Source: Pseudomonas sp. 8O (GTDB lineage: Bacteria; Pseudomonadota; Gammaproteobacteria; Pseudomonadales; Pseudomonadaceae). Taken from it: DNA of 64,000 bases. The position numbers were made by a program, and so were the translations under genes. Of this stretch, positions 47,338 through 56,298 are shown in pieces (position 1 is the first letter of the stretch; each line of letters begins with the position of its first letter). The notes under the pieces are model-generated. The model was not told the DNA's origin, made no database searches, and worked only from the letters and a program-made list of their open reading frames with translations. The stretch is from contig NZ_LR733265.1 of assembly GCF_902506495.1 (NCBI RefSeq), forward strand, positions 498,098-562,097. The letters run 5' to 3'.

Positions 47338-47367
47338 GCGGTAGAAAGAGGGGGCGGATTCTACCGC
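47338..47367. promoter_or_regulatory. hairpin in the glyA 5' leader
   Basis: GCGGTAGAA and TTCTACCGC are perfect 9-bp inverted arms with a 12-base loop, 23 bp upstream of the glyA start (minus strand). It could be a weak terminator after morA or influence glyA translation. Confidence 0.4.
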
Positions 47368-47461
47368 AAAGGTCGCATTCAGGCATATGAAGGTCGGTCA
47401 TGAGCCTGACAAGTGGCCTTCATGCTGAGTTGGGGCCTAGAGCTTGCCGGCGTCCCGCCCG

Positions 47462-50400
47462 TCAACTGAGGATGAACAGCGCTGCGCCGCTGAATTGGGC
47501 TGTGAGCTGACGTGCAGGCATGGGTCTGCCCAGCAGGAAGCCCTGTACTTCGTCGCAGTCGTGTTCACGCAGGAAGTCCAGTTGTGCCTGGCTCTCCACC
47601 CCCTCGGCGATCACCATCATGTTCAGGCTGTGCGCCATGGCGATGATGGCGCGGGCGATCTGCGCATCCTGCTCACCATCAGGCAGGCCGTCGACGAAGC
47701 TGCGGTCGATCTTCAACACGTCGATGGGGAACTGCTTGAGGTAGTTCAGCGACGAGTAGCCGGTGCCGAAGTCATCCACTGCAATGCACAGGCCCAAGTG
47801 CTTGAGGTTACCAAGAGTCTGCATTGCGCTGGCGACATCACGCATCAGTATGCTTTCGGTCAGCTCCAGCTCCAGGCAGGCTGGGGCTACTCCGGTTCTG
47901 TCCAGAATGGCGGCGATGCGTGCGCTCAGGTCGCCTTCGGCAAACTGCCGGGCCGACAGGTTGACCGAAATCTTGGGGATGCGGATCTTTTCCTCGTGCC
48001 ACGCCTTGAGCTGCCGGCAGGCTTCTTCCAGCACCCATTCGCCGACCTGCACCACCAGGCCGAGTTCTTCGAGTACCGGGATGAACTCATCCGGCGGCAC
48101 CAGGCCGCGTGTCGGGTGACTCCAGCGCAGCAGCGCCTCGACCCCGGTCAGGCGATTGCCGTCGCCGGAGAACTGCGGCTGATAATGCAGGACGAACTGG
48201 CCCTGTTCCTGAGCGTGGCGCAGGTCGCTTTCCAGCTCCAGGCGTTCCAGGGCACTGGCGTTCATGTCGGCCTGGTAGAACTGGAAGTTGTTCTTGCCGC
48301 GTTCCTTGGCGTGATACATCGCGGTATCGGCGTTCTTCATCAGTTGGCTCAGCTCGCTACCGTCCTGCGGGGCAAGGGCGATACCGATACTGGCGGTGAC
48401 GAAGAATTCGCGGCCTTCGAGGACGAAAGGGCGCGCCAGACTGGAGAGAATCTGCTCGGCGACATGAATGGCGCGATTGAGCGCACCCTCGCGGGTGGCG
48501 CGCGGCTGCAGCAGCAGGGTAAATTCGTCGCCGCCCATGCGCGCCACGGTGTCGTCGCCGTCGACGCAGGCCGACAGGCGCACGGCGACGTCCTTGAGCA
48601 TGCGGTCGCCGGCGGCGTGGCCGAGCGAATCGTTGATCGGCTTGAAGCGGTCGAGGTCGAGGAACATCAGCACCACCCATTCATCATGCCGATCCGCATG
48701 CTGCAGGGCGCTGTGCAGGCGATCCTGGAACAGGGTGCGGTTGGGCAGGTGGGTCAGGGCGTCGTAGTAGGCCAGACGATGGATGCGCTGTTCGCTGGCC
48801 TTGCGCTCGCTGATGTCGCTGAAGAAGCACACGTAGCTGACCAGGTCGCCTTCCTCGTCATGCACCGCGGTGATGCCGACCCAGGCCGGGAAATTCTCCC
48901 CGCCCTTGCGCTTGAGCCACACCTCGCCTTCCCAACTGCCGCGCTGGTTGAGTTGGCCGAGGATGTACTGCAGGTGCGCCGCCTGCTGGCGGTCGGCGGT
49001 GAGCATGCCGGGAAGCTGGTCGAGCACCTGACCGGCGGAATAACCACTGACGCGGCTGAAGGCCTTGTTGACCTGAACGATGTAACCGGCCGGGTCGGTC
49101 ACCAGAATCGCCGCGGTGGAGTGCTCGAATACCGTGGCGGCCATGCGCAGGTCTTTTTCCGCGCGGCGTTGCTGGCTGATGTCGCGGCCAACGCCGAGGA
49201 TGCCTTCGAAGCGACCGTTCTCGTCCCACATCAGCACCAGGCGCAGTTCCACCGGGATCTTGTGGCCGTCGGCGCGCAGGCAGTCGAAGACGAACAGCTG
49301 ATCCGGCAGCTCCTCGCGCAGACGCTCGAGGCGGTCACGCTCGCCGAGCGAATCGCGAATCCGCTCGAGCAGCAGGTAGAGGCTGGCGAGCTGCTGCGGG
49401 TTGGCCGCCAGGCCCTGCAGGCCGTTGGTCGTCACCCATTCGGCGTTGTAGCCGAGCATGGCCTCCACCGACGGGCTGACGTAGTTCAGGGTCAGGCTGT
49501 CGTCGGTGGAAACGATCACGTCGCTGATGCTTTCCGCCAGCAGGCGGTAGCGTTGCTCGCTGTCACGCAGCGATTGGTTGCGCTCGATCTGCTCGGTGAT
49601 GTCCTTGGCCACGCCGATCAGGCGGCTGACGCGACCGCGCTCATCGCGCGCCAGAGCCTGCTCGCGGATGCTGAACCAGTGCCATTGGCCATTGCGGTGA
49701 CGCCAGCGCAGCACCGATTCGAGCAGCAGACCGTTGCCGACCACTTTCTGCAGGTTGCGAATGCGCCAGTAGTATTCGCTGTCGTCCGGGTGCAGCACCT
49801 GCTCCCAGAAGTCTCCGCCCATCGCCTTGAGCTCGCTGACGCTATAGCCCAGTTGCAATCCGAGGCTGTGGTTGCTGAACAGCACCTGCCGGTTCTGCAT
49901 GTCATGCACGTAGAGCAGGTCGGGGACCGAGCGCACCACTTCGGACCAGAAGCGCTCACGTTCGATCAGCGACAGCTCGATGCGCTTGCGGCTGGTGATG
50001 TCGCTTATGCTCAGGGTGACGGCCTGATAGTCCTGGAGCATTTCCGGCAGGCGCAGCACCAGCCAGACGTGACGCTGCAAGCCTTGTGCGGTGACCAGCT
50101 GGGTTTCCAGCTCCATCAGGTTGGGGCCTTCGAGCACGGCCACGGCCAGGCGGTAACACAGGTCGTCGGGCTGTACCGGGCCGTTGTCGATCAGTTGCTG
50201 CCGGGCCTGTTCGGTGGACTTCACCCCGAGCAGGTTGAGCGCCACCTGGTTGGCCTCGGTGATGCGCAGTTGCTCGACCAGTAGTTGCTGATGCTCGGCA
50301 TCGGCCTGCAACCAGCGCTGCAGACCCGCCGCATCGCGCAACTTGTGCTGCAGCAACAGGCAGCGCAGGCCGGAGAGGTCGAGCACGCAGAGGGCTACGC

Positions 50401-51667
50401 CGGTGCCGTCGAAGATGTCCTGATAGCGTCTGCGGGTTTCCTGCAGTACGCGCATGGCCTGCTGCTCGTCAGTCACATCGCGCAGCACCCAGACGTAACC
50501 GGCATGACGCCCGACTTCGCTGATATCGCTACGGGTCACGGCGAACAGTCGCTCGCGCCCCTCGCTTTCGACTCTGATCAGCTCCGGCCCCAGATCGCTG
50601 CTCAGTTGTGGGCTGTTGAGCAGCAACGGGTCGAGATCGGGCAGCAGATCAAGCAGATGGAGTCCCCCGGCCACGTCGCTGGGAACCCCGAACAGCGCTT
50701 CGGCCTGCGGGTTCAGGTAGCGCACCTTGCCATCGGCCTGGGTCACCAGAATGCGTTCTTCGACGGCGCCGAGCGCACTGGCGGCCTGGCGCAGCGAGCG
50801 GCGTGTTTCGGTATTCAGGCGCTGCAGGCTGCGCTGCTCGCGTTGCAGGCCGTACAGGGCCAACAGGGTAAGCAGGCTGCACAGCGCGAACAGCAGGAAC
50901 TTGCCGGCCAGGGTCGGCATCAGCTCGTTGCCGGCGCGCTCTGCATCGAACAGGGCGCGCAGTTGCCAGTCGCTGCCGGGCAGGGCGATCAGGTCGAGGC
51001 TTTGTGCCTGCTCTGCCGCAGTAACCGGAGCGATGATGCCGCCAGCCTGTTGCAGGTCATCGGCGCGCGCTATCACGCGGTGACTGAGCAGGTCTTCGAG
51101 CAACCATTTGTGCTCGCTCTGGTGCTGCTCGCGCAGCCAGCCGCGCAGCGCACTGGTGCGCATGCGCAATATCCGGTGGCTGTTGTCGGGCTGACGCAGC
51201 AGCAGGTAGAGCACACCGCCGTCCAGTGAGCTGAAGGCGAAGTGATAGGGCGCCGCGCCACTGCGTTGTTGCTGGTTGCGAACGAAACTCAGGTCGCGCG
51301 ACTCGCTGGCGCTGTCGGCCAGCAACTGCCCGTTGGCATCGAGCCAGGCCACGCTGTTGACGGTCGGGAAGATACTGCGCAATGCCGTGACCAATTCGCT
51401 GCCGTCGCCAGCGCGCGCCGGGCTGCTCTGCAGCATCGCCTGGCCCGCCTGCGCCTTGAGGCGCATGTTCAGACTCAGATGCTTGGCCAATTGGGTGCTG
51501 TAACCCTGGCTCAGTTGCTTCTGGCTATCGAGCAACTGGCGATATTCCTGGGTCAGTTGCCACGCCAGCAATCCCAGTATCGCCAGCACCAGCACCACCA
51601 GTGCACGGCGCAATGCGGCGCGCGACTCGCCCGGAGAGGAGGAAGGCAGGGATGAGGGAGTCGACAC
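47462..51667 (-). CDS. morA: MorA-like multi-PAS GGDEF-EAL protein
   Basis: A 1401-residue membrane-bound c-di-GMP enzyme. Two membrane helices (ALVVLVLAILGLLAWQL; FLLFALCSLLTLLALYGL) bracket a periplasmic domain of about 210 residues. Several PAS domains follow, then GGDEF with intact MGGDEF (about residue 1045) and EAL with VEALLRW (about 1175). MorA controls motility and biofilm and sits next to glyA in Pseudomonas (from memory, PA4601-PA4602). Start GTG 51667 is inferred because the frame extends upstream without similarity; an ATG at 51817 is an alternative. Confidence 0.9.
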   Translation of the reverse strand: MSTPSSLPSSSPGESRAALRRALVVLVLAILGLLAWQLTQEYRQLLDSQKQLSQGYSTQLAKHLSLNMRLKAQAGQAMLQSSPARAGDGSELVTALRSIFPTVNSVAWLDANGQLLADSASESRDLSFVRNQQQRSGAAPYHFAFSSLDGGVLYLLLRQPDNSHRILRMRTSALRGWLREQHQSEHKWLLEDLLSHRVIARADDLQQAGGIIAPVTAAEQAQSLDLIALPGSDWQLRALFDAERAGNELMPTLAGKFLLFALCSLLTLLALYGLQREQRSLQRLNTETRRSLRQAASALGAVEERILVTQADGKVRYLNPQAEALFGVPSDVAGGLHLLDLLPDLDPLLLNSPQLSSDLGPELIRVESEGRERLFAVTRSDISEVGRHAGYVWVLRDVTDEQQAMRVLQETRRRYQDIFDGTGVALCVLDLSGLRCLLLQHKLRDAAGLQRWLQADAEHQQLLVEQLRITEANQVALNLLGVKSTEQARQQLIDNGPVQPDDLCYRLAVAVLEGPNLMELETQLVTAQGLQRHVWLVLRLPEMLQDYQAVTLSISDITSRKRIELSLIERERFWSEVVRSVPDLLYVHDMQNRQVLFSNHSLGLQLGYSVSELKAMGGDFWEQVLHPDDSEYYWRIRNLQKVVGNGLLLESVLRWRHRNGQWHWFSIREQALARDERGRVSRLIGVAKDITEQIERNQSLRDSEQRYRLLAESISDVIVSTDDSLTLNYVSPSVEAMLGYNAEWVTTNGLQGLAANPQQLASLYLLLERIRDSLGERDRLERLREELPDQLFVFDCLRADGHKIPVELRLVLMWDENGRFEGILGVGRDISQQRRAEKDLRMAATVFEHSTAAILVTDPAGYIVQVNKAFSRVSGYSAGQVLDQLPGMLTADRQQAAHLQYILGQLNQRGSWEGEVWLKRKGGENFPAWVGITAVHDEEGDLVSYVCFFSDISERKASEQRIHRLAYYDALTHLPNRTLFQDRLHSALQHADRHDEWVVLMFLDLDRFKPINDSLGHAAGDRMLKDVAVRLSACVDGDDTVARMGGDEFTLLLQPRATREGALNRAIHVAEQILSSLARPFVLEGREFFVTASIGIALAPQDGSELSQLMKNADTAMYHAKERGKNNFQFYQADMNASALERLELESDLRHAQEQGQFVLHYQPQFSGDGNRLTGVEALLRWSHPTRGLVPPDEFIPVLEELGLVVQVGEWVLEEACRQLKAWHEEKIRIPKISVNLSARQFAEGDLSARIAAILDRTGVAPACLELELTESILMRDVASAMQTLGNLKHLGLCIAVDDFGTGYSSLNYLKQFPIDVLKIDRSFVDGLPDGEQDAQIARAIIAMAHSLNMMVIAEGVESQAQLDFLREHDCDEVQGFLLGRPMPARQLTAQFSGAALFILS

Positions 51668-52067
51668 GTTCTGTGAACCTGTAGCCGGTGCTGGGCTATT
51701 TTGAGCTTTGTGAGACGCGCGGGCATGCCTGCGCTCGCGCGAGCCGGCTAGAATGCCTGCAAACGTGGCCAAGTGCCAGCTGCGCCGACGAACGTAGGTT
51801 TGCCCTGCCACGCACATTCCGGTAGTTTTGCGCCGCGCGCGTGAACTGTCCGCGCGGTACTTGGCGTTCGCTCCAGCAGGGGCTAAGGTCTCTGCAAACG
51901 CCCAGCAGGCTTCGTGAAAACTGCCTGCAGCCGGTAATACGGCGGCCAAGCCGGCACGCACCAGATGGTCAGCCTGTCGGCGTTGCCGGTTTCGTCACTC
52001 GCAACGTTATCGCAGTGTCTGCAAGGCCCGCCATTTTCAGCCCTCATTCTCACCAGTCAGGTTCTCC
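51668..52067. other. intergenic region upstream of morA and of the truncated ettA
   Basis: About 400 bp that should hold the divergent morA and ettA promoters. The GC level is still that of the core chromosome. No repeat or specific site was recognised. Confidence 0.5.
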
Positions 52068-52097
52068 ATGGCTCAGTACGTCTATCTGCCCTATTAG
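52068..52097 (+). pseudogene. ettA: first codons of ettA, cut by the island
   Basis: ATG GCT CAG TAC GTC TAT encodes MAQYVY, identical to the conserved start of the ribosome-associated ABC-F protein EttA (MAQYVYTMHR...). The match ends there: the next codons are CTG CCC TAT TAG. An ettA gene is the expected neighbour of morA in Pseudomonas (for example PP_0672/PP_0674, from memory). The rest of ettA may be deleted or lie past the window. Only six codons support this, so the call rests on position as well as sequence. Confidence 0.6.
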
Positions 52098-52250
52098 GTT
52101 TTAGTCACGTTTTAAAATCTGCATTCGAGCCCTTATGGCCACTAGTTTTCCAGCCTGTTCTGCATCTTCCTCTTCTTAATCCTGTGGTTATGGTGGTGCT
52201 TTAGTTAGGTTTTGCTGATTTTGGGTCGAATTTAAGCTCCAAAACCTAAC
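52092..52250. repeat. TTAGGTTTT repeats at the island end
   Basis: TATTAGGTTTTAG (52092), GTTAGGTTTTG (52204-52214) and its exact reverse complement CAAAACCTAAC (52240-52250) lie within 160 bp of the break in ettA. They resemble the arm-type or terminal repeats of integrating elements. No integrase gene is in view. Confidence 0.55.
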
Positions 52251-52290
52251 TTTTTGTAAGTGTCCCTGTGATCGTTTCTTCTCAAGGTAT

Positions 52291-52820
52291 GAGGGTGTCC
52301 CGAATTTTTGTGTAACCGGCTCATGAGCGACACTGTCGCTACAAACTGGAGACACCATGAGCAAGACGCAATCCCCATCACTGACGAGTTTTTGAACCAG
52401 TTCCTGACTAACCTTCAGAAATCTGAAGGCCTGATCGATGCTGACGGCATCCTCAAGCAGCTGACCAAGAAACTGGCCAAGCGCGCACTGGATACGGAGC
52501 TGATCTACCATCTAGGCCATGACAAGCGTCAACCTGTCAGCAATCCAGCTGGCAGCACCCCCAACAGTTCCAGCCGGAAGAAGCTCAAAGGTGAGTTTAG
52601 TGAGCTGGCCATCGAAGTACCACGAGACCAACATGGCACCTTCGATCCGCAGAAATTAGAGAAGCGCTAGGATCTACGGGCGGGGTTCGCCTTCGAGATT
52701 CTCTCGCTGTACGCACACGGTATGGCTGTGCGCGAGATCCAACCGCATTTGCAGGAGATGTACGGCGCTGAGGTTTCCCCCTGTCTTATCTCTTCGGTAA
52801 GCAAGCGCGCCGAGCATCAA
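52291..52820 (+). mobile_element. truncated, frameshifted IS256-family element
   Basis: The left end (GAGGGTGTCCCGAATTTTTG) resembles IS256-type terminal repeats. The transposase begins MSKTQ at 52357, is shifted within 15 codons, then reads DEFLNQFLTNLQKSEGLIDADGILKQLTKKLAKRALDTEL and EFSELAIEVPRDQHGTFDP. A TAG at 52668 is followed in frame by ILSLYAHGMAVREIQPHLQEMYGAEVSPCLISSV. The DDE core and right end are missing. It is a dead remnant. Confidence 0.85.
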
Positions 52821-52823
52821 TAG

Positions 52824-52977
52824 CGCCTGAGCGAAGAAGAAGGCGAGTACACCCTCAAGCCCAGCAGCGACGTGGGCAGCGGTAAGCTCCATGACCATAT
52901 AGAGGCGCCTGTCGGAAATCTTCGTCGCGTTAAACCATATCTTTGGCGCCGAGGCGAGCGATGACGACCTTGAGTGA
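52824..52977 (+). pseudogene. C-terminal scrap of a type I restriction enzyme R subunit (HsdR)
   Basis: The frame reads RLSEEEGEYTLKPSSDVGSG then KLHD, and one frame over, EIFVALNHIFGAEASDDDLE followed by a stop. Both halves match the helical C-terminal domain of HsdR in order, joined across one frameshift. It abuts the IS256 remnant directly, so the rest of a type I restriction-modification locus was probably lost. Identified from memory of the family pattern. Confidence 0.6.
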
Positions 52978-53122
52978 GGTTACCCCTGGGGGTTCAGTAT
53001 CCTCAATGAAATAAGATTTTTTATTGATTTATAAGTTTTTTTGTTGGGTTATTTTTAGGTTTATGTGAGGCGCGCTAGTCCTAAATTTGTTGAATCGTTG
53101 CCCGCTGCGAAATTGCATCTTT

Positions 53123-53542
53123 CTAGCCGAGCGCGAAAATGACCTCCCGGCCTGTTTCGACTTGATGCTTCACGCGCTGATCCTGGAGGTAGATGACCCC
53201 TGAGCGCAGCAGGTAGGCAAGCGAGGATTGATCTCCCGCATGAATCCGAAAGATTTCTTTCAGCTCATCCATCTTCCATCCTTCGCTACCGTTGAGATCA
53301 CCGGGACTTACTAAGTCGACGCGATCAATCTCGCATCCCTGGTCTGCTGCCCCGGCGAGCTCGAGGAGATCCTCTAAATCCTTGATCATGTAGATGGTTG
53401 GCCGAGTGAAATCCTCGTGGTGTTCCAAGACCGCTACGTAAAACCACGCTCGACTAGTCAGGCACTCGACGTATCGCCACATATGGGTGCCTTTTACAAG
53501 GACGCCGGCCGGGATCTCTGCATGCTCCATAGTCAAAAACAT
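53123..53542 (-). CDS. hypothetical protein divergent from an XRE regulator
   Basis: A 139-residue soluble protein, starting MFLTMEHAEIPAGVLVKGTH. It is rich in acidic and aromatic residues (FTRPTIYMIKDLEDLLELAG; WKMDELKEIFRIHAGDQSSL) with no membrane segment or motif I can name. AGGGGGTGG precedes ATG 53542; a second Met four codons on is possible. It shares a 86-bp promoter region, with a perfect inverted-repeat operator, with the XRE gene at 53629, so the two are likely co-regulated. Confidence 0.65.
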   Translation of the reverse strand: MFLTMEHAEIPAGVLVKGTHMWRYVECLTSRAWFYVAVLEHHEDFTRPTIYMIKDLEDLLELAGAADQGCEIDRVDLVSPGDLNGSEGWKMDELKEIFRIHAGDQSSLAYLLRSGVIYLQDQRVKHQVETGREVIFALG

Positions 53543-53560
53543 GGGCCACCCCCTAAAAAT

Positions 53561-53591
53561 GAACACTATAGATTGTAGCTCTATAGTGTTC
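53561..53591. promoter_or_regulatory. operator-like inverted repeat between divergent genes
   Basis: GAACACTATAG and CTATAGTGTTC are perfect 11-bp arms with a 9-base spacer. The site sits between the starts at 53542 and 53629 and is the obvious candidate for autoregulation by the XRE protein. Confidence 0.75.
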
Positions 53592-53628
53592 GTTGACGCT
53601 TCATCGTTCCTTTTGCCGGTACAGCAAA

Positions 53629-53961
53629 ATGGAACTGAACACCGCATTCGGGCTTGCCCTAAAGCAGCTTCGCAAGTCGAAGGGGAAGACCCAAGAAGAC
53701 TTCTCCATCATCAGCAGTCGAACCTACCTGAGCACCCTGGAAAGAGGACTGAAGTCGCCAACCATCGACAAGGTCGACGAGATTTCGGGCCTGATGGGCA
53801 TTCAGGCACTGACGCTATTGGCAGCTACCTACCTGCTGAAAAATCAGATGCCCTTCACCGAGCTTGTTAGCGTGGTGCAGGAAGAGTTGCTGACCAATGG
53901 GTTCAACGATCAGGGGGTAACCGTCGATTCGTTGGCTCAAGAGCCACCCCTTTCCCTCTGA
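53629..53961 (+). CDS. XRE family helix-turn-helix regulator
   Basis: A 110-residue protein. The N-terminal HTH_3 domain reads FGLALKQLRKSKGKTQEDFS, ISSRTYLSTLERGLKSPTI, DKVDEISGLMGI. The C-terminus has a hydrophobic helix (LLAATYLLKNQM) and an unknown tail. It is divergent from an unknown gene across an 11-bp inverted repeat and probably represses both. Its 3' end overlaps an antisense DUF6088-like fragment. Confidence 0.85.
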   Translation: MELNTAFGLALKQLRKSKGKTQEDFSIISSRTYLSTLERGLKSPTIDKVDEISGLMGIQALTLLAATYLLKNQMPFTELVSVVQEELLTNGFNDQGVTVDSLAQEPPLSL

Positions 53962-54053
53962 ACTGGATTACCCAGGAACTCCTTAGGGGTCAGCATGCCT
54001 CCTTCCGACAAAAGCTTGCTGTGTTCCAGGATCGCTTCGGGAAGAGTCTTCAT
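53937..54053 (-). pseudogene. N-terminal fragment of a DUF6088-type protein
   Basis: The reverse frame from ATG 54053 reads MKTLPEAILEHSKLLSEGGM then LTPKEFLG, followed by NPVQRERGGS and a stop. The first 28 residues match the opening of DUF6088/AbiEi-like antitoxin proteins (MKTL-x-AILEH...EGG-x-LxPKEFL). The remainder of about 170 residues is gone, so this is a broken remnant. Confidence 0.6.
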
Positions 54054-54482
54054 GGGGCTCACGCTGGTGTGACTGGACGATGTCAGAAGACTCGCTAATT
54101 ATCTGGCACTGGTCAAGAAATCCCAAGCGCTACGCAGACCAGACCTTCAATAGTCACTGCCTAACGGAAGGGAAAGAGTCCTAGCTCTAGGGGGGCAGTT
54201 AGCAACGCGTCCACTGCAGTCAATTAGCGAAATTATGAATTTTCAAATAGTTGCGCATAAATTCATGAGAGCAGGATTGCTGAGTCAATGCTTCAGCCAT
54301 TTGCCGTAAGACTGACGACGATTACTTGCCGAAAGCAGCAATCTATCTCCGATAGGATGCCGGGCTAAGGGGCCTCCAACACCACCACACACAGCTAGCT
54401 TCCCTGGGGTCGACGACAGGCTGTCCGAGATGTCTGAGGAAGCTTACGAGCCTCAAAGCCTATTGCGTTTATGACTGCTGCG
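54054..54482. other. gap with no recognisable gene
   Basis: About 430 bp between the DUF6088 fragment and the IS3 element. Short frames exist, but none has a ribosome-binding site or family similarity. It is probably decayed island DNA. Confidence 0.5.
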
Positions 54483-54547
54483 TGTTGTGGCTCAATGATC
54501 CCGGACACCCATTTAGGGCGAGAATGCTCGCCATAGAGAGGTGTCTG

Positions 54548-54856
54548 ATGACCAAACAACGTCGTTCTTTTACGCCCGAGTTCAAACGAGAGGCCGCTGG
54601 TCTGGTGCTTGATCAGGGCTACAGCCATATCGAAGCAGCTCGCTCGCTGGGGCTGGTTGAGTCGGCGCTTCGGCGCTGGGTGAAACAGCTCCAGGAGGAG
54701 CGCCAGGGTGTTACCCCGAAGAGCAAAGCATTGACTCCCGAACAGCAGAAGATCCAGGAACTGGAAGCCAGGATCGACCGACTGGAACGGGAGAAAGCGA
54801 TCCTAAAAAAGGCTACCGCTCTCTTGATGTCGGACGAGTTCAATCGTACGCGCTGA
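54548..54856 (+). CDS. IS3-family transposase OrfA
   Basis: A 102-residue HTH_Tnp_1 protein: MTKQRRSFTPEFKREAAGLV, IEAARSLGLVESALRRWVKQ, then a leucine-zipper-like coiled coil (QKIQELEARIDRLEREKAIL). The AAAAAAG heptamer at 54805 lies inside it; a -1 shift leads into orfB. Intact. Confidence 0.9.
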   Translation: MTKQRRSFTPEFKREAAGLVLDQGYSHIEAARSLGLVESALRRWVKQLQEERQGVTPKSKALTPEQQKIQELEARIDRLEREKAILKKATALLMSDEFNRTR

Positions 54857-54864
54857 TAGACCAG

Positions 54865-55710
<846 letters not shown>

Positions 55711-55718
55711 CCACTACA

Positions 55719-56298
55719 ATGAGGAGGGGTATCCATGCATGATTACTTCAGATAACGTCAGCCGGCTTCGCGCTTTCGACTAAGCGTTCTTGAGTGCCGA
55801 TCGAACCTATGTACGTGAGGCGTGAAACGAGCAAAGTAGGTCGTGGCGATACGTTGAGTCTGAGACCTATTCAGGCACGACCGTACCGTGATCACACTGC
55901 ATATCCGCAAGATGCTCAAAGGCGGTGAATTGGTAAAGGAGAGCAAAGTGCAAAATCTGCACATTGCAAATTTAGACAAGTCGGTCAGACGAATGAAGCT
56001 CAGCGCTTAGCAGCGCGATGGTAAGACCTACTACAGCGCGACTCAGCCCGAAGGACTGTTTGGTTTTTACTTTGATTCGGCGGCCCTCAGGAGGGCCGCC
56101 TATGACCAAGTCTCATCACCGGCACATACTCCGGGAGAGGAGGCTCTTGGGCAGCTCTGCATGCTACCACTGCGCCAAATCATCACGTGAGCCCGTCAGT
56201 CGCGTTGCCGCTGCTCACTGAATCTCAGCTACGAGTCGCAAAGCTAGCGAAAACTACACTTTGGTAGACTCGCTGCTTTTCGTGTTGATGGGATCAGA
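55719..56298. other. island gap with a small unassigned frame and a hairpin
   Basis: About 580 bp. A frame at 55864-56010 reads ITLHIRKMLKGGELVKESKV and ends RRMKLSA with a stop; it has no start codon with a ribosome-binding site and could be the tail of a lost gene. GGCGGCCCTC-AG-GAGGGCCGCC (56079-56100) is a perfect 10-bp hairpin without a T-tract. The rest is unassigned; the helicase promoter should lie near 56220-56290. Confidence 0.45.

Noticed and set aside
47444..50284. 946-codon forward frame antisense to morA
   Set aside because: Shadow frame in GC-rich DNA; its translation has no recognisable domain, while the reverse strand encodes intact GGDEF and EAL motifs.
51965..52204. 79-codon forward frame across the morA/ettA gap
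   Set aside because: It crosses the core-island junction and conflicts with the ettA start; no similarity.
56079..56100. Perfect GGCGGCCCTC hairpin as a terminator
   Set aside because: There is no T-tract on either side and no confident gene immediately upstream, so only noted as a hairpin.
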